Shown in pieces: positions 7,706-18,368 of a stretch of DNA of 64,000 bases (positions are counted from its first letter, which is position 1; the number at the start of each line of letters is the position of its first letter). A program made the position numbers and the translations under genes. Source of the stretch: Microbacterium fluvii. Its GTDB lineage: Bacteria > Actinomycetota > Actinomycetes > Actinomycetales > Microbacteriaceae. The notes below the pieces were generated by a model, which was given only the letters and a program-made list of their open reading frames with translations, was not told where the DNA came from and did no database searches. The stretch spans positions 1,178,001 to 1,242,000 of the forward strand of contig NZ_JAOPFX010000001.1 of assembly GCF_025515205.1 (NCBI RefSeq), read 5' to 3'.

Positions 7706-8691
7706 GGCACCTGCTCGACACCCGCACCCTCGATCGCGCCGCCGCGATCCGCATCCTCGACGTCGCCGAAGACATGGCAGACACCCAGCAGCGCGAGGTC
7801 AAGAAGCTGCCGACCCTCCGCGGCAAGACGGTCGTCAACCTCTTCTTCGAAGACTCCACCCGCACCCGCATCTCGTTCGAGGCTGCGGCCAAGCGCCTGA
7901 GCGCCGACGTCATCAACTTCTCGGCGAAGGGCTCCAGCGTCTCCAAGGGGGAGTCGCTGCAGGACACCGCGCAGACCCTCCAGGCGATGGGGGCGGATGC
8001 CGTCGTCATCCGCCACGGCGCCTCCGGCGCGCCTCGGACCCTCGCCACGAGCGGGTGGATCACGGCGGGCGTCGTCAACGCTGGCGACGGCACGCACGAG
8101 CACCCCACCCAGGCGCTCCTCGACGCCTTCACGATGCGCAAGCGCCGCCACGGCGCCGCGAGCCGCGGGCGCGACCTCGCGGGGCTGAAGGTCACGATCG
8201 TCGGCGACGTGCTGCACTCGCGGGTCGCGCGCTCCAACGTGTGGCTGCTGACGACGCTGGGCGCCGAGGTCACCCTCGTCGCCCCGCCGACCCTCGTTCC
8301 GCAGGACGTCTCGGCGTGGCCGGTGACGGTGCGCTACGACCTCGACGACGCGATCGCGCACGAGCCGGACGCCCTGATGATGCTCAGGATCCAGCTGGAG
8401 CGCATGAATGCCGCGTATTTCCCGACTGAACGGGAGTATTCGCGCCGGTGGGGACTCGACCCGCGGCGGCTGGCGGCTCTCGGGCCGGATACGATGGTCA
8501 TGCACCCCGGCCCGATGAACCGCGGCCTGGAGATCTCCGCTGAGGCAGCCGATTCGGCACGCTCGACGGTGCTCGAGCAGGTCGCCAACGGAGTCTCGGT
8601 GCGCATGGCTGTGCTGTACCTGCTGCTGGCGGGCGAGCCCGCCCACGACGGAACATCCACGCGCGAGAACGAGAAGGAGGCGGATCGATGA
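7702..8691 (+). CDS. pyrB: Aspartate carbamoyltransferase, catalytic chain
   Basis: A 329-residue enzyme that joins carbamoyl phosphate to aspartate, the committed step of pyrimidine synthesis in the cytosol. The carbamoyl-phosphate loop [12 protein letters not shown] is near residues 49-60, [11 protein letters not shown] near 135, and [11 protein letters not shown] near 267. No pyrI regulatory subunit gene is present, as usual in actinobacteria, so control is probably by PyrR alone. It overlaps pyrR by 4 bases (ATGA at 7702) and pyrC by 4 bases, which argues for coupled translation. Confidence 0.97.
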   Translation: MRHLLDTRTLDRAAAIRILDVAEDMADTQQREVKKLPTLRGKTVVNLFFEDSTRTRISFEAAAKRLSADVINFSAKGSSVSKGESLQDTAQTLQAMGADAVVIRHGASGAPRTLATSGWITAGVVNAGDGTHEHPTQALLDAFTMRKRRHGAASRGRDLAGLKVTIVGDVLHSRVARSNVWLLTTLGAEVTLVAPPTLVPQDVSAWPVTVRYDLDDAIAHEPDALMMLRIQLERMNAAYFPTEREYSRRWGLDPRRLAALGPDTMVMHPGPMNRGLEISAEAADSARSTVLEQVANGVSVRMAVLYLLLAGEPAHDGTSTRENEKEADR

Positions 8692-9998
8692 GCGAGACCC
8701 TCCTGATCACCGGTGCGAGGCTCACCGGGGCGGATGCTGCAGACATCCTCATCGAAGGCGGCATCATCACCGAGGTGGGCACAGGCCTGTCTCGCTCCGG
8801 CGCGACCGTCGTCGATTCCGACGGACTCATCGCCCTGCCGGGGCTGGTCGACCTGCACACCCACCTGCGCGAGCCCGGCTACGAGGCCTCCGAGACGATC
8901 CTCACCGGCTCCCGCGCCGCCGCCGCCGGCGGCTACACGACCGTCTTCGCGATGCCGAACACCTCGCCGGTGGCCGACACCGCGGGCGTCGTGGAGCAGG
9001 AGCTCGCCCTCGGCGAGGCGGCCGGCTACGTCACGGTGCAGCCGATCGGCGCCGTCACCGTGGGGCAGCAGGGCCAGCGTTTGGCCGAGCTCGGCGCCAT
9101 GGCCTCCTCGCGCGCCCGCGTGCGCGTGTTCAGCGACGACGGCTTCTGTGTGTGGGACCCGCTCATCATGCGCCGCGCTCTGGAGTACGTGAAGGCGTTC
9201 GACGGCGTCGTCGCCCAGCACGCGCAGGATCCGCGGCTGACCGAGGGCGCACAGCTCAACGAGGGCATCGTGTCGGCAGAGCTCGGCCTCGCCGGCTGGC
9301 CGGCCGTCGCCGAGGAGTCGATCATCGCCCGCGACGTGCTGCTGGCCGAGCACGTCGGCTCGCGCCTGCACGTCTGCCACCTCTCGACGGCGGGCTCGGT
9401 CGACATCATCCGCTGGGCCAAGAAGCGCGGCATCGATGTGACCGCCGAGGTCACCCCGCACCACCTGCTGCTCACCGACGACCTGGCCCGCGGCTACGAC
9501 GCGCGCTTCAAGGTGAACCCGCCGCTGCGAACGGCAGAAGACGTGCAGGCGGTCCGTGAGGGGCTCGCCGACGGCACGATCGACATCGTCGCGACCGATC
9601 ACGCGCCGCACCCCGCCGAGGCGAAGGCGTGCGAGTGGCAGGCGGCGGCGAACGGCATGGTGGGCCTGGAGAGCGCACTGCGCGTCGTGCAGCAGGCGAT
9701 GGTCGACACCGGGATGCTGCAGTGGCACGATGTCGCGCGCGTCATGTCGCACACGCCGGCCCGCATCGGGCGGCTCGCCGGCGCCGGAACGGCCATCGAG
9801 GCCGGGCAGCCGGCATCCATCACGCTCTACGACCCCCGCCCGTCGCGCGCGTTCGCGCTCGACGATCTGCACGGCCGCAGCGTCAACTCGCCGTACCTGG
9901 GCAGGGAGCTCCCCGGCGAGGTGCGCTGGACGATCCACCGCGGCACCGTGACGGTGCGCGACGGCGCGCTCGTTGAGAACCCGGAGGTCTCCGCATGA
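8688..9998 (+). CDS. pyrC: Dihydroorotase
   Basis: A 436-residue class I dihydroorotase of the amidohydrolase superfamily. It closes carbamoyl aspartate to dihydroorotate. The metal-binding motif [10 protein letters not shown] is near residues 54-63, and VATDHAPH near 303-310 supplies another catalytic aspartate region. Length fits the class I type, which often works with pyrB in a complex. It sits between pyrB and a small PH-like membrane protein gene, overlapping both by 4 bases. pyrD, the next enzyme, is not in this window. Confidence 0.97.
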   Translation: MSETLLITGARLTGADAADILIEGGIITEVGTGLSRSGATVVDSDGLIALPGLVDLHTHLREPGYEASETILTGSRAAAAGGYTTVFAMPNTSPVADTAGVVEQELALGEAAGYVTVQPIGAVTVGQQGQRLAELGAMASSRARVRVFSDDGFCVWDPLIMRRALEYVKAFDGVVAQHAQDPRLTEGAQLNEGIVSAELGLAGWPAVAEESIIARDVLLAEHVGSRLHVCHLSTAGSVDIIRWAKKRGIDVTAEVTPHHLLLTDDLARGYDARFKVNPPLRTAEDVQAVREGLADGTIDIVATDHAPHPAEAKACEWQAAANGMVGLESALRVVQQAMVDTGMLQWHDVARVMSHTPARIGRLAGAGTAIEAGQPASITLYDPRPSRAFALDDLHGRSVNSPYLGRELPGEVRWTIHRGTVTVRDGALVENPEVSA

Positions 9999-10504
9999 GC
10001 CGCGAGGGCGCCCTCACCGTCATGATCGTCGTGGCCGTGCTGCTCCTCGCCGTCCTCGCGTGGGCGTGGTGGCGGCGCAGCCGCCGCGATGGAGCACCGC
10101 TCGTGGCACCGGGCGAGCTGCCCCAGGGCGCCGCGGTCGTCGCCTCGTTCGACGGCTTCTACGTGGCGACCACCCACCACGACCAGCCGCTGGAGCGCAT
10201 CGCCGCCCCCGGTCTCGCGATGCGCTCGAAGGTCTCGGTGACGGTCGCCGACGCCGGCGTGGCGCTCGATCTCACCGGGCAGCCGCGCTACGTCATCGCC
10301 CGCGACGCGATCACCGGCGTCGGCCAGTCGACCGTCGCGATCGACCGGGTGGTCGAGAAGGACGGACTGACCCGCATCTCGTGGCGCGCTCTCACCGGCG
10401 ACGTCGTCGACACCTATCTGCGCCCCCAGGGCGCCTCGGCCCGCGCCCTGACCGACGCGGTGGCCGGCATCATCCCTCAGACGGCAACAGGAACGGAAGC
10501 ATGA
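9995..10504 (+). CDS. PH-like domain membrane protein of the pyr operon
   Basis: A 169-residue protein with one N-terminal membrane helix (about residues 8-25, [18 protein letters not shown]) followed by a basic patch (RRSRRD) and a soluble domain of about 130 residues rich in beta-strand patterns, resembling bacterial PH-like proteins. The N-terminus looks extracytoplasmic or inner-face short, with the domain in the cytosol by the positive-inside rule. Its function is unknown. It overlaps pyrC and carA by 4 bases each, so it is made together with UMP-synthesis enzymes; my recollection is that such a gene is often present at this place in actinobacterial pyr operons. I infer a link to the pathway, perhaps at the membrane, but see no catalytic motif. 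Confidence 0.75.
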   Translation: MSREGALTVMIVVAVLLLAVLAWAWWRRSRRDGAPLVAPGELPQGAAVVASFDGFYVATTHHDQPLERIAAPGLAMRSKVSVTVADAGVALDLTGQPRYVIARDAITGVGQSTVAIDRVVEKDGLTRISWRALTGDVVDTYLRPQGASARALTDAVAGIIPQTATGTEA

Positions 10505-11652
10505 CCCTGTTCACGACAGACCCCGCCGTGCTCGTGCTCGAAGACGGCACCCGCCACCTCGGGCGCGCCTACGGCGCCCGCGGAACGACCATCGGCGAAG
10601 TCGTCTTCGCCACCGGCATGACCGGCTACCAGGAGACCCTCACCGACCCCTCCTACGCCGGCCAGATCGTGCTGCAGACGGCGCCGCACATCGGCAACAC
10701 CGGCATGAACGACGAAGACCCCGAGTCCCGGCGCATCTGGGTCGCCGGCTACATCGTGCGCGACCCCTCACGGGTCGTGTCGAACTGGCGCGCCGACGAG
10801 TCGCTCGACGACGCCCTCACCCGCGACGGCATCGTGGGCATCAGCGGCATCGACACCCGCGCGATCACGCGCCACATCCGCTCGGCGGGCTCGATGCGCG
10901 GCGCGATCTTCTCGGGGGACGCCGCCGGCGCGGATGCCGAGGAGCAGCTGCGCATCGTGCGCGAGGCCCCGCAGATGGCCGGGCAGAACCTCTCGGCTGC
11001 CGTCTCGGTGGCCGTCGTCGAGGTGACGCCGGCCACCGGCGAGCGCATCGGCAACCTCGCGGTGCTCGACCTGGGCGTCAAGCAGGCCACGATCCTCAAC
11101 CTCGCCGACCGCGGCTTCGACGTGCACGTGCTGCCGCAGGACGTCACGATCGACGACATTCGCGCGATCGACCCCGTCGCGGTGTTCTACTCGAACGGAC
11201 CGGGCGACCCGGCCGCATCCGGTGATCACGTCGCGCTCCTTCGCGACGTGCTCGATGAGCGCCTGCCGTTCTTCGGCATCTGCTTCGGCAACCAGCTGCT
11301 GGGCCGCGCCCTCGGCTTCGGCACCTACAAGCTGCCCTTCGGCCACCGCGGCATCAACCAGCCCGTGCTCGACAAGGCGACCGGCCGTGTGGAGATCACC
11401 GCCCACAACCACGGCTTCGCCGTCGACGCGCCCATCGAGGGCGTCGTCGACAGCCCGAACGGCTACGGCCGCGTGGAGGTCAGCCACGTGGGCCTCAACG
11501 ACAACGTCGTGGAGGGCCTGCGCGCCCTCGACCTGCCCGCTTTCTCGGTGCAGTACCACCCGGAGGCGGCGGCTGGCCCGCACGACGCCAACTACCTGTT
11601 CGACCGCTTCCGTGACCTCGTCGTCGCGACCCTCGAGGAGAAGAATGCCTAA
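10501..11652 (+). CDS. carA: Carbamoyl-phosphate synthase, small (glutaminase) subunit
   Basis: A 383-residue glutamine amidotransferase subunit that frees ammonia from glutamine and passes it to CarB. The N-terminal CPSase domain has [20 protein letters not shown], and the C-terminal class I amidotransferase domain has the nucleophile in GICFGNQ (Cys near residue 260) and the histidine-glutamate pair in QYHPEA near 352. The start ATG overlaps the previous gene by 4 bases and the end overlaps carB by 8. It supplies carbamoyl phosphate for both pyrimidine and arginine synthesis, so PyrR control of the operon affects arginine supply too. Confidence 0.97.
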   Translation: MTLFTTDPAVLVLEDGTRHLGRAYGARGTTIGEVVFATGMTGYQETLTDPSYAGQIVLQTAPHIGNTGMNDEDPESRRIWVAGYIVRDPSRVVSNWRADESLDDALTRDGIVGISGIDTRAITRHIRSAGSMRGAIFSGDAAGADAEEQLRIVREAPQMAGQNLSAAVSVAVVEVTPATGERIGNLAVLDLGVKQATILNLADRGFDVHVLPQDVTIDDIRAIDPVAVFYSNGPGDPAASGDHVALLRDVLDERLPFFGICFGNQLLGRALGFGTYKLPFGHRGINQPVLDKATGRVEITAHNHGFAVDAPIEGVVDSPNGYGRVEVSHVGLNDNVVEGLRALDLPAFSVQYHPEAAAGPHDANYLFDRFRDLVVATLEEKNA

Positions 11653-14600
11653 GCGCGACGACATCAACAGCGTCCTGGTGATCGGCTCCGGCCCGATCGT
11701 CATCGGCCAGGCGTGCGAGTTCGACTACTCCGGCACTCAGGCCTGCCGTGTGCTGCGAGAAGAGGGCGTGCGCGTCATCCTCGTCAACTCGAACCCCGCG
11801 ACGATCATGACCGACCCCGACTTCGCCGACGCGACCTACGTCGAGCCGATCACCCCCGCGGTCATCGAGTCGATCATCGCCAAGGAGAAGCCCGACGCGA
11901 TCCTGCCGACCCTGGGCGGCCAGACGGCGCTGAACGCCGCGATGGCCCTCAACGAGCAGGGGATCCTCGACAAGTACGGCGTCGAGCTCATCGGCGCCAA
12001 GGTCGACGCGATCCGCAAGGGCGAAGACCGCCAGATCTTCAAGGAGCTCGTGCTCGAAGCCGGCGCCGACGTCGCCAAGTCGGTGATCTGCCACTCGATG
12101 GACGACCTGCTCGCCGGCGCCGCCGAACTCGGCTACCCGCTCGTCGTGCGGCCGTCGTTCACGATGGGCGGTCTCGGCTCGGGCTTCGCCTACGACGAGA
12201 CCGACCTGCGCCGCATCGGCGGCGCGGGCCTGCACGACTCGCCCACGAACGAGGTGCTCCTGGAGGAGTCGATCCTCGGGTGGAAGGAGTACGAGCTCGA
12301 GCTCATGCGCGACACCGCCGACAACACGGTCGTCGTCTGCTCGATCGAGAACGTCGATCCCGTCGGTGTGCACACCGGCGACTCGATCACGGTCGCCCCC
12401 GCGCTCACCCTCACCGACCGCGAGTACCAGAAGCTCCGCGACATCGGCATCGACATCATCCGCGCCGTCGGCGTCGACACCGGCGGCTGCAACATCCAGT
12501 TCGCCGTCGACCCGGCCACCGGGCGCATCATCGTCATCGAGATGAACCCGCGCGTCTCGCGCTCGTCTGCGCTGGCCTCGAAGGCGACCGGCTTCCCGAT
12601 CGCCAAGCTCGCCGCCAAGCTCGCTATCGGCTACCGCCTCGACGAGGTGCCCAACGACATCACGCAGGCGACCCCCGCGAGCTTCGAGCCGACGCTCGAC
12701 TACGTCGTGGTCAAGGTGCCGCGGTTCAACTTCGAGAAGTTCCCGGCCGCCGATGTGACCCTCACCACCACCATGAAGTCGGTGGGCGAGGCGATGGCGA
12801 TCGGCCGCAACTACGCGACGGCGCTGCAGAAGGCGCTGCGCTCGCTCGAGAAGCGCGGGTCGTCGTTCCACTGGGGCGACGAGACCCGCTCGGTCGCCGA
12901 GCTGCTCGAGATCGCGAAGACACCGACCGACGGTCGCATCGTCGTGTTGCAGCAGGCGATGCGTCTGGGCGCGACGATCGACGAGGCCTTCGAGGCCACC
13001 AAGATCGACCCCTGGTTCCTCGACCAGATCGCCCTCATCAACGAGGTGGCGGACTTCGTGCGCACCGCGGGGGAGCTGGATGCCGCGACCCTGCGCATCG
13101 CGAAGGAGCACGGCTTCAGCGACGCGCAGCTCGCTCAGCTGCGCGGTGTCTCCGAGGCCGAGGTGCGCAGCATCCGCCACGCCCTCGACGTCCGCCCCGT
13201 CTACAAGACGGTCGACACGTGCGCGGGGGAGTTCCCGGCGCTGACGCCGTACCACTACTCCAGCTACGACGCCGAGACCGAGGTCACCCCGTCGGAGCGC
13301 ACCAAGGTCGTCATCATCGGCTCGGGGCCCAACCGCATCGGTCAGGGCGTCGAGTTCGACTACTCGTGCGTTCACGCGTCGTTCGCCCTCGCCGACGCCG
13401 GCTTCGAGACCGTCATGGTCAACTGCAACCCCGAGACCGTCTCGACCGACTACGACACGAGCGACCGCCTCTACTTCGAGCCGCTGACGCTCGAAGACGT
13501 GCTCGAGGTGCTGCACGCGGAGTCCCGCTCCGGCGAGATCCTCGGCGTCATCTGCCAGCTGGGCGGTCAGACCCCGCTGGGTCTTGCCAAGGGCATCGAA
13601 GAGGCCGGCTACACGATCCTCGGCACCAAGCCCGCCGCGATCGACCTCGCCGAGGAGCGCGAGCTGTTCTCGCGCCTGCTCGACGACGCGGGGCTCGTCG
13701 CACCGCGCAACGGCACCGCGATCGACGTCGACGGCGCGGTCGCCGTGGCCGAGGAGATCGGCTACCCGGTGCTCGTGCGCCCCAGCTTCGTGCTCGGCGG
13801 CCGCGGCATGGAGATCGTCTACGACACCGCGAGCCTGCGCGACTACTTCGTGCGCGTCGCCGATCAGGCCATCATCGGCCCCGGCATGCCGCTGCTGGTC
13901 GACCGCTTCCTCGATGACGCCGTGGAGATCGACGTCGACGCGCTCTACGACGGCGACGAGCTCTACATCGGCGGCGTCATGGAGCACCTCGAAGAGGCCG
14001 GCATCCACTCCGGCGACTCGTCGTGCACACTGCCGCCGATGTCGCTGGGCCGCTCCGACATCGACCGCGTGCGCGTCGCGACGCGCGCCATCGCCGAGGG
14101 CGTGGGTGTGCGGGGCCTGCTGAATGTGCAGTTCGCGATCAGCGCCGGCGTGCTCTACGTCATCGAGGCGAACCCGCGGGCGAGCCGCACGGTGCCCTTC
14201 GTCTCCAAGGCGCTCGGCATCCCGCTCGCGAAGGCCGCCGCCCGCATCATGGCCGGTGCCACCGTGGCCGAGCTCAAGGCCGAGGGGATGCTCCCCGCGC
14301 AGGACGGCTCGCGCGTGCCGCTCGACGCCCCCGTCGCCGTCAAAGAGGCGGTGCTGCCGTTCAAGCGGTTCCGCACGAAGGACGGTCGCATGGTCGACTC
14401 GGTGCTGGGTCCCGAGATGCGCTCCACGGGCGAGGTCATGGGCATCGACCGCGACTTCCCGACGGCCTTCGCCAAGAGCCAGGACGCGGCCTACGGCGGC
14501 ATGCCGCTGGAGGGCACCGTCTTCCTCTCCGTCGCCGACGACGACAAGCGCGCCGTGATCCTGCCCGCCCACCGCCTGCAGGAGCTCGGCTACACCCTGG

Positions 14601-14932
14601 TCGCCACCGAGGGCACCGCCGAGATCCTCGCGCGCAACGGCATCCGGGTGGGCCTGGTGAACAAGTACTCCGAGACGCACGAGACGGGCGAGACGAACAT
14701 CGTCGACCTCATCAACGCGGGTGAGATCGACATGGTCGTCAACACCCCGTCCGGGGGGATGGCGCGTGCCGACGGCTACGAGATCCGCGCCGCGGCGGTC
14801 GCCGCAGACAAGGCGCTGTTCACGACGATGGCAGTCCTCGGCGCCGCCGTCAGCGCGCTGCCGGTGCTGCGGGCGGGCTTCGACGTGAAGAGCCTGCAGG
14901 AGTACGCCGCGGAGCGGGCGGCCCGGGTATGA
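11645..14932 (+). CDS. carB: Carbamoyl-phosphate synthase, large subunit
   Basis: A 1095-residue enzyme that makes carbamoyl phosphate from bicarbonate, ammonia and two ATP. It has the internal duplication of the family: two ATP-grasp halves, each opening with a [16 protein letters not shown] nucleotide motif (residues near 15 and 560) and each containing [11 protein letters not shown] or [11 protein letters not shown], then a C-terminal MGS-like allosteric domain from about residue 950. Length is normal. The ATG at 11645 lies inside the end of carA, 8 bases before its stop, and has the ribosome binding site GAGGAG. pyrF follows with a 4-base overlap. Confidence 0.97.
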   Translation: MPKRDDINSVLVIGSGPIVIGQACEFDYSGTQACRVLREEGVRVILVNSNPATIMTDPDFADATYVEPITPAVIESIIAKEKPDAILPTLGGQTALNAAMALNEQGILDKYGVELIGAKVDAIRKGEDRQIFKELVLEAGADVAKSVICHSMDDLLAGAAELGYPLVVRPSFTMGGLGSGFAYDETDLRRIGGAGLHDSPTNEVLLEESILGWKEYELELMRDTADNTVVVCSIENVDPVGVHTGDSITVAPALTLTDREYQKLRDIGIDIIRAVGVDTGGCNIQFAVDPATGRIIVIEMNPRVSRSSALASKATGFPIAKLAAKLAIGYRLDEVPNDITQATPASFEPTLDYVVVKVPRFNFEKFPAADVTLTTTMKSVGEAMAIGRNYATALQKALRSLEKRGSSFHWGDETRSVAELLEIAKTPTDGRIVVLQQAMRLGATIDEAFEATKIDPWFLDQIALINEVADFVRTAGELDAATLRIAKEHGFSDAQLAQLRGVSEAEVRSIRHALDVRPVYKTVDTCAGEFPALTPYHYSSYDAETEVTPSERTKVVIIGSGPNRIGQGVEFDYSCVHASFALADAGFETVMVNCNPETVSTDYDTSDRLYFEPLTLEDVLEVLHAESRSGEILGVICQLGGQTPLGLAKGIEEAGYTILGTKPAAIDLAEERELFSRLLDDAGLVAPRNGTAIDVDGAVAVAEEIGYPVLVRPSFVLGGRGMEIVYDTASLRDYFVRVADQAIIGPGMPLLVDRFLDDAVEIDVDALYDGDELYIGGVMEHLEEAGIHSGDSSCTLPPMSLGRSDIDRVRVATRAIAEGVGVRGLLNVQFAISAGVLYVIEANPRASRTVPFVSKALGIPLAKAAARIMAGATVAELKAEGMLPAQDGSRVPLDAPVAVKEAVLPFKRFRTKDGRMVDSVLGPEMRSTGEVMGIDRDFPTAFAKSQDAAYGGMPLEGTVFLSVADDDKRAVILPAHRLQELGYTLVATEGTAEILARNGIRVGLVNKYSETHETGETNIVDLINAGEIDMVVNTPSGGMARADGYEIRAAAVAADKALFTTMAVLGAAVSALPVLRAGFDVKSLQEYAAERAARV

Positions 14933-15789
14933 CCTCTGCCTTCGGCGCGCGGCTGCGCTCGGCCCTGGCCGAGCGCGGTCCGCTGTGCGTCGGCATCGAT
15001 CCGCACGAGGGTCTGCTCGCCGAGTGGGGGATGGATGCCTCCGCAGCCGGCGTCCGGGAGTTCGGGTTGCGTGTGGTCGAGGCCGCCGCAGGCCGCGTCG
15101 GCGTCGTCAAGCCCCAGGTGTCGTTCTTCGAGCGCTGGGGCGCTGCCGGCTACGCAGCGCTCGAAGAGGTCATGGCCACAGCCCGTGCGGAGGGCCTCCT
15201 CGTGATCGCCGACGCCAAGCGCGGCGACATCGGCACCACGATGGACGGCTACGCGGCCGCCTGGCTCACCGCCGGCGCGCCGCTGGAAGCAGACGCCCTC
15301 ACCGTGAGTCCGTACCTCGGCCCCGACTCGCTCCGCGGCACCATCGCGACAGCGGTGCGCGCCGACAAGGGGCTGTTCGTCCTGGCCGCCACCTCGAACC
15401 CCGAAGGGTTCGGCCTGCAGTCGGCCGAAGTGCTCGTCGCCGACGCGCAGGAGGGGCAGACCGTCGCCGACTGGGTCGCGCACGGCGTCGCGTGGGCCAA
15501 CGGCAGCGCCGTCGCCGCGGGCGGCCTCGGCTCGATCGGACTCGTCGTGGGCGCCACCGTCGACCGCGACACGATCGGCCTCGGTGACACCGCGCTGGAG
15601 GGCGCACCCATCCTGGCGCCTGGTTTCGGCGCCCAGGGCGCCCTGCCGAGCGACCTCCATCGCATCTTCGGCCCGCACGCGCGCAACGTCGTCGCGAGCG
15701 AGAGCCGCAGCATCCTGTCGGCAGGGCCGGGGGGCATCGCCGACGCCATCACCACCCGCAATGCCGAGTACAGGAGAACCCGTGCCTGA
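14929..15789 (+). CDS. pyrF: Orotidine 5'-phosphate decarboxylase (type 2)
   Basis: A 286-residue TIM-barrel enzyme that decarboxylates OMP to UMP, the last step of the pathway. The catalytic segment [10 protein letters not shown] is near residues 97-106. The length and the insert after the catalytic loop fit the long type 2 form typical of actinobacteria rather than the roughly 240-residue form of enterobacteria. The ATG overlaps carB by 4 bases, and the next gene, the mIHF-guanylate kinase fusion, starts 8 bases before the pyrF stop. pyrD and pyrE are not here. Confidence 0.96.
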   Translation: MTSAFGARLRSALAERGPLCVGIDPHEGLLAEWGMDASAAGVREFGLRVVEAAAGRVGVVKPQVSFFERWGAAGYAALEEVMATARAEGLLVIADAKRGDIGTTMDGYAAAWLTAGAPLEADALTVSPYLGPDSLRGTIATAVRADKGLFVLAATSNPEGFGLQSAEVLVADAQEGQTVADWVAHGVAWANGSAVAAGGLGSIGLVVGATVDRDTIGLGDTALEGAPILAPGFGAQGALPSDLHRIFGPHARNVVASESRSILSAGPGGIADAITTRNAEYRRTRA

Positions 15790-16678
15790 CGCTCAACGTC
15801 CCCCCGAAGTCGACCGCGTCGCCGCCTCCCGGCGCGCCGTGGCCGCACGCCGCGCCCGCGCGGCGCTGAAGAAGGATGTCGCCATGCGCGTCATCTCGCC
15901 CCAGGAGCTGCTGCGGCGCGCCTGGGCCGACCCCGATTCGCCCGCAGCCGCGATGCGCGTGCCCGAGTTCCTCACCGCGATCCCCGCGATCGGCGAGGGC
16001 AAGCGCGACCGTATCCTGGCCGATCTGGCGATCTCTCCGGTGAAGCGGCTCGGAGGTCTCGGCACTCGGCAGCGCACCGCGCTGCAGCAGTTCCTCGATC
16101 GCCGTTGGCCAGAGCCCCGGCCGCGCCCCGCGCGCAGCAGCCTGCTCGTGCTGGCCGGCCCCACGGCCGTGGGCAAGGGCACGGTAGCGGCGCGCATCAA
16201 GGAGCTGCATCCCGAGATCCACCTGTCGGTCTCGGCCACCACCCGGCCGCCGCGCCCCGGCGAGGTCGACGGCGAGCACTACTACTTCGTCGACGACGCC
16301 GAGTTCGACCGTCTGATCGAAGACAGCGAGCTGCTCGAGCACGCCACGGTGCACAACCGGTTCCGCTATGGCACGCCCCGAGGCCCGATCGAGCAGGCGC
16401 TGGAGGACGGCCGCACGGTGCTGCTAGAGATCGACCTGCAGGGCGCTCGGCAGGTGCGTGCGGCCGAGCCCAGGGCCAACCTCGTCTTCCTGCTGCCGCC
16501 CAGCTGGGACGAGTTGGTGCACCGGCTCGTCGGCCGTGGAACCGAAGACGACGAGGAGCGGGCACGTCGCCTGCGCACGGCCAAGACCGAGCTGGCGGCT
16601 CAGCCCGAATTCGACCACCACGTCGTCAACGACACCGTCGACTCCGCCGCCGAGCAGGTCGCAGCCCTCGCCCGCTGA
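15782..16678 (+). CDS. gmk: mIHF-guanylate kinase fusion protein
   Basis: A 298-residue protein made of two parts that are usually separate genes. Residues 1 to about 110 match the actinobacterial integration host factor mIHF: a basic helix RRAVAARRARAALKK, a helix-two-turn-helix PEFLTAIPAIGEGKRDRI, and the motif RLGGLGTRQRTALQQFL. Residues from about 120 form guanylate kinase, with P-loop GPTAVGKGT near 125-133 and the GMP-binding part SATTRPPRPGEVDGEHY. The kinase turns GMP to GDP; mIHF binds DNA. There is no stop or frameshift between the parts. The GTG start overlaps pyrF by 8 bases and has AGGAGA just upstream. Neighbouring rpoZ is the usual partner of gmk. Confidence 0.93.
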   Translation: MPDAQRPPEVDRVAASRRAVAARRARAALKKDVAMRVISPQELLRRAWADPDSPAAAMRVPEFLTAIPAIGEGKRDRILADLAISPVKRLGGLGTRQRTALQQFLDRRWPEPRPRPARSSLLVLAGPTAVGKGTVAARIKELHPEIHLSVSATTRPPRPGEVDGEHYYFVDDAEFDRLIEDSELLEHATVHNRFRYGTPRGPIEQALEDGRTVLLEIDLQGARQVRAAEPRANLVFLLPPSWDELVHRLVGRGTEDDEERARRLRTAKTELAAQPEFDHHVVNDTVDSAAEQVAALAR

Positions 16679-16706
16679 CCCGCGACGGCGCGAGCTGCGC
16701 GTCCGG

Positions 16707-16712
16707 TAGAAT
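16707..16712 (+). promoter_or_regulatory. Candidate -10 box for rpoZ
   Basis: TAGAAT lies 65 bases before the rpoZ start in the 99-base gap after the guanylate kinase gene. It matches other -10-like boxes in the window. The rpoZ ribosome binding site AGGAGG (16766-16771) is unusually strong. Confidence 0.45.
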
Positions 16713-16777
16713 GGTTCGATGCCCGGGCGTCTGCCGGGGCGACAGACTTTCCCCCACCGACACTCAGGAGGTCCCTC

Positions 16778-17032
16778 ATGGCCAACCGCGACCAGGGCAT
16801 CATCGACCCGCCCATCGACAGCCTGCTCGAGAAGGTGGACTCGAAGTATCAGCTCGTGATCTACGCATCCAAGCGTGCGCGCCAGATCAACGACTACTAC
16901 TCCGACCTGCACGAGGGCAACCTCTTCGACAACGTCGGCCCTCTGGTCGACTCGACGGTCGAAGACAAGCCGCTGACGATCGCGATGCACGAGATCCACG
17001 AGGACAAGCTGCGCCTGCGCACGGCAGAGTAA
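16778..17032 (+). CDS. rpoZ: RNA polymerase omega subunit
   Basis: An 84-residue omega subunit. Omega helps fold and hold the beta-prime subunit in RNA polymerase. The sequence carries the family core [20 protein letters not shown] near residues 22-41 and a C-terminal region [19 protein letters not shown]. The length is normal for actinobacteria. It follows the guanylate kinase gene, a widely conserved pair, with a near-perfect ribosome binding site AGGAGG. The next gene is metK; coaBC, often found between them in related bacteria, is not present. Confidence 0.95.
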   Translation: MANRDQGIIDPPIDSLLEKVDSKYQLVIYASKRARQINDYYSDLHEGNLFDNVGPLVDSTVEDKPLTIAMHEIHEDKLRLRTAE

Positions 17033-17043
17033 GTCCTCCTCCC

Positions 17044-17108
17044 CGACGGCCGGCCCGCCGAGGCGTTCCACATCCTGCGATGTCGGACGCGTCGCGTGTC
17101 GGCCGTCG
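17044..17108. terminator. Structured RNA element between rpoZ and metK
   Basis: A perfect 9-bp inverted repeat, CGACGGCCG (17044-17052) and CGGCCGTCG (17100-17108), encloses two smaller hairpins: ACATC-CTGC-GATGT (17070-17083) and GACGCG-TCG-CGTGTC (17086-17100). The whole could fold as a three-way junction. It starts 12 bases after rpoZ and ends just before a -10-like box for metK, so a terminator for rpoZ is the simplest reading. It does not match a SAM riboswitch that I know. Confidence 0.4.
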
Positions 17109-17112
17109 CGGG

Positions 17113-17118
17113 CATACT
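17113..17118 (+). promoter_or_regulatory. Candidate -10 box for metK
   Basis: CATACT, within GCATACTGTG, lies 32 bases before the metK ATG. The gap has no obvious -35 box. The ribosome binding site is CTGGAG (17140-17145). Confidence 0.35.
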
Positions 17119-17150
17119 GTGAGCGCACCCCACCCCCTTCTGGAGCATCG

Positions 17151-18344
17151 ATGACCGCCCTTCGCCTGTTCACCTCGGAGTCTGTGACCGAAGGGCACCC
17201 AGACAAGATCTGCGACCAGATCTCGGACTCGATCCTCGACGCCCTGCTGGCAGAAGACCCCGACAGCCGTGTCGCCGTCGAGACGCTCGTGACGACCGGC
17301 CTCGTGCACGTCGCCGGCGAAGTGCGCACCGACGGCTACGTAGACATCCCCGGCATCGTCCGCCGCGTCGTCAACCGCATCGGCTACACCTCCAGCGACA
17401 CCGGCTTCGACGGCGACTCGTGCGGCGTCACGGTGTCGATCGGCGAGCAGTCCGGCGACATCGCGGCGGGCGTCGACAACGCGCTCGAGCACCGCGAGGG
17501 CGGCTCGGTCGACCCGATCGAGGCACTGGGCGCGGGCGACCAGGGCATCATGTTCGGCTACGCGACGACCGAGACGCCGCAGCTCATGCCGATGGCGATC
17601 TGGACCGCGCACCGCCTGGCCGAGCGGCTGAGCGACGCGCGCCGCAGCGGCGCCCTCGGGTTCCTCCGCCCCGACGGCAAGACGCAGGTGACCCTCGGCT
17701 ACGACGGCGCGGTGCCGACGACCGTCGAGACCGTCGTGCTGTCGACCCAGCACAATCCCGACATCTCGATTCCGGCGCTGCGCGCCGCCGTGCAGGCCGA
17801 GGTCATCGACCCCGTGCTCGCGCAGACGGGACTCGACCTGTCGGACGTCCGCTACGTCATCAACCCCGCAGGCCCCTTCGTCACCGGAGGTCCCAAGGGC
17901 GACGCGGGACTCACCGGCCGCAAGATCATCATCGACACTTACGGCGGCGCGGCCCGCCACGGCGGCGGCGCGTTCAGCGGCAAGGACCCGTCGAAGGTCG
18001 ACCGCTCCGCCGCGTATGCCATGCGCTGGGTCGCCAAGAACGCGGTCGCGGCGGGGCTCGCCGACCGCCTCGAGGTGCAGGTGGCCTACGCGATCGGCAA
18101 GGCCAACCCCGTGGGACTGTACGTCGAGACGTTCGGTACGGGGCACGTCTCCGATGAGCAGATCACGGCGGCGATCCGCGAGGTGTTCGACCTGCGTCCC
18201 GCCGCGATCATCCGCGACCTCGATCTGCTGCGCCCCATCTACGCACAGACGGCGGCCTACGGCCACTTCGGCAGGGAGCTGCCGGAGTTCACGTGGGAGC
18301 AGACCTCCCGCGCCGACGACCTGCGCGCGGCCGCCGGACTCTGA
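17151..18344 (+). CDS. metK: S-adenosylmethionine synthetase
   Basis: A 397-residue enzyme that makes S-adenosylmethionine from methionine and ATP in the cytosol. The N-terminal signature [19 protein letters not shown] holds the ATP and metal site residues, and [21 protein letters not shown] near 245-265 is the second family signature with the flexible loop. The length is standard. It lies upstream of priA, fmt and rsmB, a common order; the SAM it makes is used by rRNA methyltransferases such as the one encoded at 21316. Confidence 0.97.
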   Translation: MTALRLFTSESVTEGHPDKICDQISDSILDALLAEDPDSRVAVETLVTTGLVHVAGEVRTDGYVDIPGIVRRVVNRIGYTSSDTGFDGDSCGVTVSIGEQSGDIAAGVDNALEHREGGSVDPIEALGAGDQGIMFGYATTETPQLMPMAIWTAHRLAERLSDARRSGALGFLRPDGKTQVTLGYDGAVPTTVETVVLSTQHNPDISIPALRAAVQAEVIDPVLAQTGLDLSDVRYVINPAGPFVTGGPKGDAGLTGRKIIIDTYGGAARHGGGAFSGKDPSKVDRSAAYAMRWVAKNAVAAGLADRLEVQVAYAIGKANPVGLYVETFGTGHVSDEQITAAIREVFDLRPAAIIRDLDLLRPIYAQTAAYGHFGRELPEFTWEQTSRADDLRAAAGL

Positions 18345-18368
18345 GGTGAGCGCGCGCCGAGGTCGCGC

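Noticed and set aside
11495..14680. A 1061-codon open frame on the minus strand opposite carB
   Set aside because: It mirrors carB codon by codon in a GC-rich genome, is rich in Arg, Asp, Val and His as such shadows are, and lacks any domain. carB is complete and canonical on the other strand.
17033..17150. SAM riboswitch upstream of metK
   Set aside because: The folded region ends before the likely metK promoter, and its stems do not match the SAM riboswitch classes I know. It is listed as a structured element only.
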